A stretch of DNA of 23,820 nt, taken from assembly GCA_000695325.1 (NCBI GenBank), contig AVPN01000737.1:6983-30802 (forward strand). Direction: 5' to 3'. The position numbers and the translations under genes were made by a program. Below, one piece after another: positions 1-8,112 of the stretch. Numbering within the stretch: position 1 is the first letter of the stretch; the number at the start of each line of letters is the position of its first letter. The stretch comes from Pleurobrachia bachei. Lineage: Eukaryota; Ctenophora; Tentaculata; Cydippida; Pleurobrachiidae. A model generated the notes under the pieces. That model saw only the letters and a list, made by a program, of their open reading frames with translations. It was not told the origin of the DNA and made no database searches.

Positions 1-342
1 TAGCTGTATAGATGGGAAAATGTTAATAATAGCTTGATCACACCAGGCCTAGACACGTTCCACTGAGACGTTATGTGAACGTGCGTGTGACCTGTATGCT
101 GCAGTTGCTATGTACCTTCCATCTATGCTATGTTTATGGGCCATGTTTAATCAATATATTATGGCATCGCGGGCTGGACAAATAATAACAATGGCGACTT
201 GTTACCGAGCTGCACCGATCGAATATAGGACGAAGACAATATCGTGGGTGACCACTATTAGCCTATCATTTGTTATGCACCACCAACAGGTCTCTTTACA
301 CATTGTATAATATGTTCATTTCCCAACTCCCGCACCTCTCCC

Positions 343-348
<6 letters not shown>

Positions 349-384
<36 letters not shown>
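349..384. repeat. (CT)n microsatellite
   Basis: A pure CT dinucleotide run of about 36 bases. An imperfect GA-rich tract of opposite orientation follows about 45 bases later. Confidence 0.95.
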
Positions 385-386
<2 letters not shown>

Positions 387-426
387 AATTGAAAACACAT
401 TTTACCATGTTGTGACCAGGTTGTGA

Positions 427-504
427 GTGATAGAGAAAGAGAAAGTGATAGAGAGAAAGAGAGATAGAGAGAGATAGCGACAGAGAGAGTGAGAGGGAGT
501 GTAG
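427..504. repeat. Imperfect GA-rich tract
   Basis: A purine-rich tract built from GAGA, GATA and GAAA blocks. It is the reverse-complement sense of the CT run at 349-384, so the two could pair as a hairpin in single strands. Confidence 0.85.
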
Positions 505-563
505 ACGGTTCACTATGAGAAATCACGGCACACCTTTTGCCACCACCATCTCCTGAGCATGAA

Positions 564-657
564 GGACAGAGACAGAGACAGAGACAGAGACAGGGAGAAA
601 GACAAAGACAGAGACAGAGACAGAGACAGAGACAGAGACAGAGACAGAGACAGAGAG
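564..657. repeat. GACAGA hexanucleotide tandem repeat
   Basis: About 15 copies of a six-base unit (GACAGA), interrupted once near 594-605 by GGGAGAAAGACAAA. Copies on either side of the interruption are nearly perfect. Confidence 0.95.
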
Positions 658-697
658 AAATAAAAGCAAAAGTAGGTTCTATTTAATGTTTCATATC

Positions 698-770
698 TGA
701 CCTGTCTGGCGCCATCGACCCCATCTGAATGCACTGTCAAATCAAATTGGGGTATGGCGCCAGTGTCACC
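698..770. repeat. Dispersed repeat, copy A (possible MITE)
   Basis: The two ends carry inverted CTGGCGCCAT (708-714 region and 755-761 region), so the stretch is a short foldback. The interior (CCCCATCTGAATGCACTG, then ATCAAA) resembles 4577-4640 and 15158-15200, where the matching core is ACCCGATCTGAGCACACT followed by ATCAAAAC. No coding content. The target duplication is not clear, so the element type is inferred. Confidence 0.5.
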
Positions 771-1670
771 ATTATAAAATATTTACAATGTACTATAGGG
801 TGATCGAGACAGATTATACCAAGAATAGTTAGATTGTTATATAATAGAGAAGGAAAGAATTAAGAATGGTAGATATTATAACTTAATAGAAAGAGAAACC
901 AAACTATGAATATATATATGAGTTGACGGCCCCCACCCTCCTTTCAACTATTTCAATTTTCATAACTCAATTCTTACCAACCACTCTGTCGCAAATTACC
1001 GACAGAGTGTTGGAAAATCGAGAGTTATGTTCGTTAGTAAGTTTTAGTGTGCTGCGTCGATTCATATTATGAATGAACATAATTATGTTTATAGTGCTGA
1101 TACATGTTCCTTTTCTTCGTTCATCTTCCATTATACCCGTTTAATATTTCTCACGCGTTACTATTCGTTATAACCGCTTTTTGTTTGAAATCATAGACTT
1201 GTTCATTATTTGACACATCTGATATTGGTAACGTATTTTGTGTCTCTTATTATATGATCCTCACGGGTTCCTCAGCAGCCCCCTGACACACTATCCAGGA
1301 TACCAGGATATGAATATCAGGCATTTCACCGGTTTCAACACTAAGCGATGTTTGTGGTCATATAGTATTAAGGAAATACGATTTTATACCAGGATGTAAT
1401 CGATTGATAAATTAATTTTTTGCAGATTTAAACTTATGAAGCTAAGCTATGTATTTTCTAAACATGTGCTATAATATCTGGTACAAAGAGAAATCAGAGG
1501 GAGATACATTATTATAGAGAGTAAGGTAGAGAGAGATAATAGTTGCGATTCTGACCTCTAATATCATTTTCTAGTGCCATTGCAATTTTAATGTTCCAAT
1601 ATAATTCCCACACTGCAAATCTCAGCTGCACCACAAATTCTGTTAGATTCCCCCTCACCTCTATAAATGC

Positions 1671-1701
1671 CCTCTAATGTACCATTAGCACTCCTTTGTG
1701 A
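1671..1701. repeat. 31-base exact repeat, copy 1
   Basis: This 31-base stretch, beginning CCTCTAATGTACC and ending CTCCTTTGTGA, recurs exactly at 3155-3185 in the same orientation. Flanking bases diverge quickly. It is probably a remnant of the same dispersed element that lies around the ORF1-like sequence at 3155-4263. Confidence 0.8.
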
Positions 1702-2293
1702 CTATTTCCCCCCTATTTTCTTGCTTCACAGTCCTTTTCTCTCTGCAGTGTGTTTAAAGTTTTTTATCGCTCCTTAGTCTCTATAGGGACAAAGTAGCTA
1801 TGGAGGGCTGTGCCATAAGGTTAATATATTCTATTAGCTATATACGTATAGTAGCATGCTCTACTCAAGGGCCAAGGTATATAATTTCATTACAAGACCA
1901 CCCCCCCCCGCCTGTAAACGGGTAGTGCGCTGTATATTGATTGGCAAACGCGATCACTACACGTAGATAGATTGTATAACATCTAGGTTACCTACTATGG
2001 AGGTAATACCTAGTCTAGTACTGTGATGATTGTGCCTTTACTCACTTCATTGTATCTGTCCTACTAAGCCGATATTCTAGGGTTTGTCTACATCAATATG
2101 ATATTTGTCGTCACTGATCCTCGCAAGGAAACATAAAGGGAAAGATTGCCATTATCGTGATAGAGAATTCTTCTTAAGATTATTGGTGGGATAAGATGCA
2201 CACGCATCAGGGTGGGGGCCAGGGACCGGTAGGAGCTGAGTAGGGTGCAACAGTACTATTAGACAATAATATCACAATGACTATCATATCTTT

Positions 2294-2298
<5 letters not shown>

Positions 2299-2350
<52 letters not shown>

Positions 2351-2352
2351 TC

Positions 2353-2384
<32 letters not shown>

Positions 2385-2431
2385 CTCTCTCTCGTTCTTT
2401 CTCTATCTATATCTCTCTTTCTGTCTCCCTC
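2299..2431. repeat. (CT)n microsatellite, long
   Basis: About 90 bases of nearly pure CT, with a few A and CC interruptions, decay into CT-rich sequence after 2390. A (GA)n tract of opposite sense lies at 2637-2722. Confidence 0.95.
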
Positions 2432-2636
2432 TTTTCTACCCCATCCGTTGATGAACCCTAGTACCCTAGAGTCTAGACCTACTTCACCAACACTATATAC
2501 TGTCTGTAGTCTGTACACAATCTATCAATTTGATTTCAGTCTAATTATTATAGATTGGTAATGATCTTCGTGTGCGATCTGATCTTAGAAGACTCATCAT
2601 ATAATATATCACACCATAATTCTACCCACTTAGTCA

Positions 2637-2722
2637 ACTGAGAGAGAGAGAGAAAGAGAGGGAGAGAGAGATAGAGAAAGAAAGATAGAGAGAGAAAGAT
2701 AGAGAGAGAAAGATAGAGAGAG
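2637..2722. repeat. (GA)n / GAAAGATA tract
   Basis: A run of GAGA is followed by four or five imperfect copies of an AGAGAGAAAGAT unit. It has the opposite sense to the CT run at 2299-2431, repeating the CT-then-GA arrangement seen at 349-504. Confidence 0.9.
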
Positions 2723-3053
2723 GGGCCGAATTAGTGGCAGGAGCGGCTGCCATGATACCTCAAAGATGATGATTTGGTATGCTAGTAATGACTGTAGTAC
2801 TGCACTTCTACCCTCCACTGTCTCTCTCCCACCCCTTTCTCTCTTTATTTCATGCATCTGTCTTCACTCTTCCCCTCTCTCACTTTCCTGTGATTAGCAT
2901 TATAGAAGGTTTATGTATAAAGAATGTATATGGTATTTTATGCTTGCTCCAACTTATTCTTTCTCTGAATGTTTCAAACTCTCTATATCTTTGTCTCTGA
3001 TTACCAGACCGATTGAACTATGATACGGTAGAATGCCAAAACACATGTTCTCC

Positions 3054-3130
3054 TTGGTATCGAAGACACCTCACACTCTGTTTAGCTGGCGACCTTCGCG
3101 CGCGCTGGCAAGGGGTTACTTCGTTACCAA
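3054..3130. mobile_element. 77-bp palindromic MITE with 9-bp target duplication (copy 1)
   Basis: The element starts TTGGTATCGAAGACACC and ends with the inverted form (reverse complement TTGGTAACGAAGTAACC; 14 of 17 match). It is flanked on both sides by ATGTTCTCC (3045-3053 and 3131-3139), a perfect 9-bp target-site duplication. The interior is GC-rich with a CGCGCGCG core. It resembles 10169-10248 along its whole length in reverse orientation. The duplication length would fit hAT, Mutator-like or Merlin-type transposases; the family is not decided by what is visible. Confidence 0.85.
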
Positions 3131-3154
3131 ATGTTCTCCCTGGCCCACCTCTGT

Positions 3155-3185
3155 CCTCTAATGTACCATTAGCACTCCTTTGTGA
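3155..3185. repeat. 31-base exact repeat, copy 2
   Basis: Identical to 1671-1701. It lies between the 77-bp palindromic element and the microsatellite that borders the ORF1-like region. Confidence 0.8.
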
Positions 3186-3259
3186 ACATCACAGATATTA
3201 GCCCTATCATCCAACTGGTGCCCCCAGTAGCTACCTTCACACAATCAACTTTATGTGCT

Positions 3260-3260
<1 letters not shown>

Positions 3261-3305
<45 letters not shown>
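3261..3305. repeat. (CT)n microsatellite
   Basis: A CT run of about 45 bases. On the minus strand it is a GA run that translates as an Arg-Glu repeat and interrupts the ORF1-like frame just after residues reading RFYVTQCYQ. Confidence 0.95.
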
Positions 3306-3309
<4 letters not shown>

Positions 3310-4263
3310 ACACTGTGTCACGTAGAACCTATTCTTCACAACATGTTGCCTTAGCTTCAGAAACAGCCTGTCCTTCCTCTCAGAGATTGCCTTTCTCACC
3401 TCAGGTGTCACCTGGACCACCGCATACCTCCCTGTTTTGTTGACATGTACCACTCTAATCTCATGTCCATCATCGTTCAGTTTCTTAACCTCCTGATTCT
3501 TGTCGCTTACTATCGCTGAAATCAATCGCTCCTTGTCGAGCAAATCCTGGTCCAAATCATTGATCATAATCCGGGGGTCCCTCCTCTTCTCCTTCTCCAC
3601 GAACGTCGATACCTCCAAGAATGGAGAAAGTTTCTCCTTCGCTTGTTCAAGCTGATCATCAGTTTCAAAGTGCAGGTGGGTACGTCTCTTGTTCACAGAC
3701 AGGTCCAGAACTGGAATACTCTTCAGTGCTGTCTCGACCTGAGGCTTGAGTACAGTACTCCACCGCGTCTCACACATTGGTGTGGTTCCATCATTTCCTT
3801 TGTCCTTGATGCTGAGGTATCTCTTCACCGGAGTAGCCGGAGAAGTATCCTGTTCAAGTGTTCCTACCCCAGGAGATGTATCCTGTGAGTGTGACCCTGA
3901 TTTGGGGGCCAGGATTTCGCTGACCTTAGGTGCCACTAAATCGGGCAGAGTATCCAGTAGATCACTTTTCAGTTTCGCAAATGTGTCTTTCAGGTCATCA
4001 GCGGTGAAAGAGGAAGTCGACTCAGAGGATGCTGTAGGGCAACGGTGGCCAGAGCCATCAGGAAGAGCCTGATAAATATTCACCAGAAGTGCCCACAATA
4101 CCTTCAATGTTCCACCAGTCGGTGGGGCATCCGCTGCATCCTCAAGGGATTTCGCCATGCTTATACCTTTACACTTATCAGATAAACTCATGGTAAGGAG
4201 CTCACCTTTCAAATCATTCTTGCACGTAATAACAACATTCATCTGGGTAGCCACACCCGCCAT
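3306..4263 (-). mobile_element. ORF1p-like region of a probable non-LTR retrotransposon
   Basis: An open frame of roughly 317 credible residues from the ATG at 4263. The N-terminal half is Ser/Pro/Thr-rich and acidic. The C-terminal half (residues about 170-317) has the layout of LINE ORF1 nucleic-acid-binding domains: an LKPQVETALKS helix, alternating charged strands (KRRTHLHFETDDQLEQA, RRDPRIMINDL), then VVHVNKTGRYAVVQVTPEVRKAI and RFYVTQCYQ, a context that usually leads into CCHC knuckles. The microsatellite at 3261-3305 lies at that point. No reverse transcriptase is seen in the window, so this is a fragment. A gag-type protein of another retroelement class is the main alternative. This is inference from sequence style, not from a database match. 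Confidence 0.6.
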
Positions 4264-4361
4264 CCTGTCCTGTCCTGTAAATTAGAAAACATTTCATAAA
4301 CTAGAAAACTAGAACTATGATTTCTGAGATATGTATTTCCTCGAAATATTATATAAGTTAG

Positions 4362-4379
4362 TTGGTTACGAAGTCAACC
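4362..4379. repeat. Solo terminal-repeat-like sequence of the TTGG palindromic family
   Basis: TTGGTTACGAAGTCAACC resembles the ends of the elements at 3054-3130 and 10169-10248 (TTGGTAACGAAGTCACC). No matching inverted end is visible within a few hundred bases, so it may be a decayed or partial copy. Confidence 0.4.
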
Positions 4380-4570
4380 ATGTATGTTGGGGCGCTCCCG
4401 CGTAGGGTAAGGAGTTAGAGGTTAGAATTTAGATGTTAGAGGTTACTTTTAGAGCTTAGAGCTAGAAGAGATTGATAACAGTCTGCAGCTACTTTCTGTG
4501 GTGGTTGCATTATGACATGATAACCTTCATCGATTTTAAATAAATCTCAAAAATATTAGGGTTTTGTCAC

Positions 4571-4640
4571 ATGATGTTGGCGCCGACCCGATCTGAGCAC
4601 ACTGCACAGTACTGTCGAAAATCAAAACAAGGTCTGGCGA
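4571..4640. repeat. Dispersed repeat, copy B
   Basis: Contains GGCGCCG followed by ACCCGATCTGAGCACACT and, 20 bases on, ATCAAAAC. The 18-base core is exact at 15161-15178 (copy C), and 698-770 is a more diverged foldback relative. Confidence 0.6.
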
Positions 4641-5530
4641 CGCGAGGCAGGCTTTTATCGATCACTCAATTATCCTAATAACTCAGCTACATAATATGCA
4701 AATTACCGTTGTTTTTAATTTGTAATATGCACATTAGTAATTAGAAGTTATGTATAATTGTTCAAGCGGAGTGCATACTGAACTGTCCATTACAGGTTAT
4801 TATATGTTCTTGAGACGACCACGCGGTTGGCCCCTTGTTCTATTATATCATGTTGGAAGACTTGGAGGCTTTGTTTACCTCTCCCCTTTACTTTGATCTC
4901 TCTCTCTGTCTATCTCTCTCTCGCCCATTCTTGTCTAAGCCCAACTCCCATGTTTGTCCATGTATGGTAGGTCTTTCAGTGAAAGACTTTCATCTTATGG
5001 TATGTGGCACCTATTATGTTTAAATTTCCCAAATATGTGGGCATATAGAAATTAGAAAACTGTGTTGTTGGATGATAAGAAAGCTTACAGAGTTGATAAT
5101 TATTCTCTCTTAGAAATTATTCGTTACGCACCCAGCACCCTTGTTACGCCGTGTGCTCGCGTTGAGGGGTAAAATCGTTAGCTGGTTAGATCTAACCTCT
5201 AATTAGAGGGTACAGTAGAGGGTGTTATATATGTCTGAACACCTCAAGGGTAGAGATTGGCAACATTCAACAATGCCCATATAATTTCTTAAACTGAATA
5301 ATGTTTGTCCATGCTCCAGAACACCTTTACCAAGCCAAGTGTACTATACTATTCTAGGTCAACATCATGTCTAGAGAAACTAAAATACTGCTAGAAAGAG
5401 ACAGACAGCTAGAGAGGCAGGCAGAGAGGAGAGCGGTAAATTTAGACAGATTAGAAATGAAATATTCGCCTAAATTATTGCACATTCCGTGACATAGTGC
5501 CCTCCTCTCAAAATCTTGAAACTAAATGTA

Positions 5531-5704
5531 CAGTCAAACCTCAACTTACCGGACCTCTATATAATCACCTTGATTTATCCTGCAAAAAACCTGTCAGGCC
5601 AATGCTCTGACCACAGTTCTCGCGCGCTCCGAGAATCGGGTCAGGCCAATGCTCTGACAGCAAAAAACCCTTTCCTCCTCGAGGAGTCGATCGTGGCTTG
5701 ACTG
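5531..5704. mobile_element. Possible Tc1/pogo-type MITE remnant
   Basis: It begins TA-CAGTCAAACCTC, a start typical of pogo/Tigger-like nonautonomous elements, and the right end reads inward CAGTCAAGCC (9 of 10 match). The interior has two direct copies of GTCAGGCCAATGCTCTGAC (5595-5613 and 5640-5658). The left flank is TA but the right flank is AA, so the target duplication is imperfect. No protein is encoded. Confidence 0.4.
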
Positions 5705-6101
5705 AATAAAATTCTTCCGAGAATATATCTAGGCTATCCTGTTATACAAGCACTATGTAATAGACTGTCAATATAGTGAGTTGATAAGTTCCTTCATCAC
5801 CTATTTTGTGATGCTGTTCAGGCTGTCAATCGGCCTTTTTGTTGCTTTTGTTATATATTTCTCCTCGATCTAGACGCGATATATACCTTCTACAAATCCC
5901 ATGAACTATAAATCTCCAGGAGCATGCGGCTATTAACTGAAGGAAAACTGATGCATTCATTCTCAGTAAACATGACTGTATAATACGAAACTCGTTTTGT
6001 CGAAGTTGGTTTATCTATCTACATTCTACTATTTCTACAATCAAACCGTAGTAACACATTCTCTCTATATCTCTAACTGTAGTTTTGGAGCCTACTTTTA
6101 T

Positions 6102-6246
6102 ACCTAAAGTCCACCGGTAAAGAATTCGTTAGACCTAGAGTCCGTCGGTGAAGAATTCATATTAGACCTAGAGTCCGTCAGTGAAGAATTCATATTAGAC
6201 TTAGAATCCGTCGGTGAAGAATTCATATTAGACCTAGAGTCCGTCA
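6102..6246 (-). repeat. 33-bp minisatellite carrying the transporter's stop codon
   Basis: Four to five copies of a 33-base unit. On the minus strand each copy reads GACGGACTCTAGGTC or a close variant, then TAATATGAATTCTTCACC. The first copy contains the last codons and the TAG stop (6234-6236) of the transporter gene. In the following copies the stop recurs at 6201 (TAA), 6168 (TAG) and 6135 (TAG), exactly 33 bases apart, then at 6104 after a 2-base contraction. The array therefore starts inside the coding end and extends into the 3' untranslated region. Confidence 0.85.
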
Positions 6247-7730
6247 GCCTTTATCACAGCCCTCTGCTCAACTCCCTTGGTTTCTTTATTCAGTGCGAGG
6301 GATCCAGCCAGCGATAAAAGGGCCGCAATTACCAACGTCGCAATTGCCAGTTTCGGCTCTTGCAGGTAGAGGTAGTAAGTGAAGAATGAGGAGAAAGAAC
6401 CGCCCGTTTTCGCACAAAAGTAGATGAAATTGACTGCTGTGCTGGCAATAACGGTGGGGTATAGGTCGCCTAGCAGGATCCACATAATGCAAACAGCAGC
6501 GAACTCGGTGCAGTGTACGCAGTACAAAATGACTGCAATTGTGGTAGTTGATAGACAGCTGATCATCAGAAGAGCTAGAGAAAGGAAGTGAATGCCTAGC
6601 AGCACCCTAAGTGAGTTCTTCCGGCCAATATACTTCCCAACAGCCAGCCCAAGCAAAGATCCAGGGATCTCAGCTGAGAATACCATGTTGTATTCGAGGT
6701 AACTGGAAGCATCTTCAACCACACAATCTACTATATCTCCAGCAGCAGTAGGTGTCATGGTATAGCTGTCAGTTGTGTAGGGAGTTGCCTCTGTGCTTAA
6801 ACTTCCGCAACTGGTTGTTTCGCTGAGAATGAGAGGCGCCGTGTCATCAATCGCAAACACGACGTAAAGAAGACCACTGTAAATTATTGAAAGTACTATC
6901 GTATCCCTTCTAAACTGTGGAATAAACAAATCGGATAGCTGACCTCGGGCCTGATTTTGGAATGTTTCCAGATTCCATTCCGATGGGTATTCCACTCCGT
7001 TCTTGTCAAATAACCACTGCAACGCCTCCTCCGCCGCCCGGCGTTCTCCACTAACCACTAAATATCGGGGTGACTCGGGAATGAGCAGGATTCCAGCCAG
7101 GGGAATCATCGCAGGAACACACATCAACGCAGAAAACCACCGCCATCCTAAGGCACTAAGGAGGGCCCACGCGGAAATCCCCTGAAAAACAATACCCAAT
7201 GTCCAAAACACGTTTAGAGCGGTAGTCCCGAATTCCCTGTACTTAGTACCAACCACCTCCACAATATACACAAATTCGGTGGAGGCATTAGCACTGATGC
7301 ATAAACCTACAATGACCCGGGATATCAAGTAAATATGCTCGTTGGGGGACATAGCTGTGACCAGTCCGGCTAGGATCATCGTTGAGAGTGAGATAACGAG
7401 AACCCTTTTCCGGCCATATTTATCGGGAGCAGTTCCGAACAAGGCACTTCCCAGTGCAAAAGCGATGAACGAGGAAGAGGTGAGCAAGGTTTCAAAGAAG
7501 CTGTCAAGGTTCCAGTCACACTGTAGCTGGGTAATGGTCAGAGAGGTCAAGAGAAGCTGTGCTATATCTGCTCCGCATGAAATAAAGAGGGCCGTCCAAA
7601 TTGTTATCTGGGCCCAACCAAATCCGAGCTCTTCGTAGTATCTCTCCAGGGGTACGGTGGGGGTCGAGGGATTTGTCTTGTTCAGACTCAGCCGTTCAGC
7701 ATCGGAGCACGCTTCAAATTGTTCTCTCAT
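6234..7730 (-). CDS. SVOP/SV2-like major facilitator transporter, intronless
   Basis: A 498-residue membrane transporter of the major facilitator superfamily, closest in layout to SVOP/SVOPL and SV2 (SLC22-related organic-ion transporter clade); substrate unknown. Seen: a hydrophilic N-terminus (1-38), TM1 with an acidic residue (ADIAQLL, 54-60), then LQCDWNLDSFFETLLTS (69-85), which closely follows the SVOP pattern. Motif A is DKYGRKRVLVIS (103-114); an RVIVG helix follows at 138-142, then PESPRYL (218-224) at the end of TM6. A long exofacial loop between TM7 and TM8 (about 303-345) has two Cys. A second half motif, GKYIGRK, lies at 365-371 and ETKG at 483-486 after the last helix. Length is normal for the family and about 12 helices are visible. 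Start chosen at the only early ATG (7730). The whole frame is one exon, unlike most animal SVOP genes, which may mean a retrocopy origin or a lineage with few introns. The stop lies inside a 33-bp minisatellite. Confidence 0.88.
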   Translation of the reverse strand: MREQFEACSDAERLSLNKTNPSTPTVPLERYYEELGFGWAQITIWTALFISCGADIAQLLLTSLTITQLQCDWNLDSFFETLLTSSSFIAFALGSALFGTAPDKYGRKRVLVISLSTMILAGLVTAMSPNEHIYLISRVIVGLCISANASTEFVYIVEVVGTKYREFGTTALNVFWTLGIVFQGISAWALLSALGWRWFSALMCVPAMIPLAGILLIPESPRYLVVSGERRAAEEALQWLFDKNGVEYPSEWNLETFQNQARGQLSDLFIPQFRRDTIVLSIIYSGLLYVVFAIDDTAPLILSETTSCGSLSTEATPYTTDSYTMTPTAAGDIVDCVVEDASSYLEYNMVFSAEIPGSLLGLAVGKYIGRKNSLRVLLGIHFLSLALLMISCLSTTTIAVILYCVHCTEFAAVCIMWILLGDLYPTVIASTAVNFIYFCAKTGGSFSSFFTYYLYLQEPKLAIATLVIAALLSLAGSLALNKETKGVEQRAVIKADGL

Positions 7731-8112
7731 CGATTATCTAGACGAAGTAGGTTAAACTATCAGTATAAACGGGGGTCAAGGTATAGCTCTATATATCGGG
7801 TAAGCTCATATATATTGATGTAAAAATGAGGTTCGATCACCAAGGTGCAGTTGTAACACATATATGGGCTCTATATGCAAATATATAGACTCATCGTTTT
7901 CTAAATAACTACAAATAACTCGTAAACTGATAAACTCGGCTTAGCTGTCGAATATTGAGGGTTCATTGAAAAGCCACATGAGATACATGTGCCATGAGGA
8001 ACTAGTTCTATTCACAGGTACACATGTCAGTCTATTGAATGCCCTCATGACGATAGGGAAGCGGACTCACTCCACGCCCTAAATAGGGAAGCAGACTCAA
8101 AAGTCTACAATG
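7731..8112. promoter_or_regulatory. Presumed 5' flank of the transporter gene
   Basis: No gene. Read on the minus strand, AT-rich TATATA stretches lie at about 7784-7793 and 7811-7820, 55-90 bases above the ATG, and could serve as a TATA element. The rest is nondescript. Near 8053-8095 a short direct repeat (TAGGGAAGCGGACTCA / TAGGGAAGCAGACTCA) precedes the satellite array. Promoter status is inference only. Confidence 0.3.

Larger units (their letters stand above)
1..3053. other. Gene-free stretch rich in microsatellites
   Basis: I found no convincing coding exon on either strand. The stretch holds several simple repeats (listed separately), one copy of a dispersed GGCGCC-bearing repeat at 698-770 and one copy of a 31-base sequence that recurs exactly at 3155-3185. 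The long open frames here are low-complexity Leu-Ser or Arg-Glu translations of CT/GA tracts and are not credible genes. Confidence 0.6.
4264..6101. other. Gene-free stretch with repeat fragments
   Basis: No convincing exon. It contains a solo TIR-like end at 4362-4379, a GGCGCC-bearing dispersed repeat at about 4571-4640, a TTAGAGGTTAG-type short repeat at 4412-4460 and a foldback at 5531-5704. The remainder is AT-rich sequence without recognisable content. Confidence 0.5.

Noticed and set aside
296-740. Open frames rich in Leu-Ser or Arg-Glu
   Set aside because: They are translations of CT, GA and GACAGA microsatellites and have no other protein-like content. The same applies to the frames at 2207-2857, 16275-16574 and 16994-17311.
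3306-4263. Gag-type protein of an LTR element
   Set aside because: The domain layout fits LINE ORF1 better and no flanking long terminal repeats were seen. It remains an alternative, not the main call.
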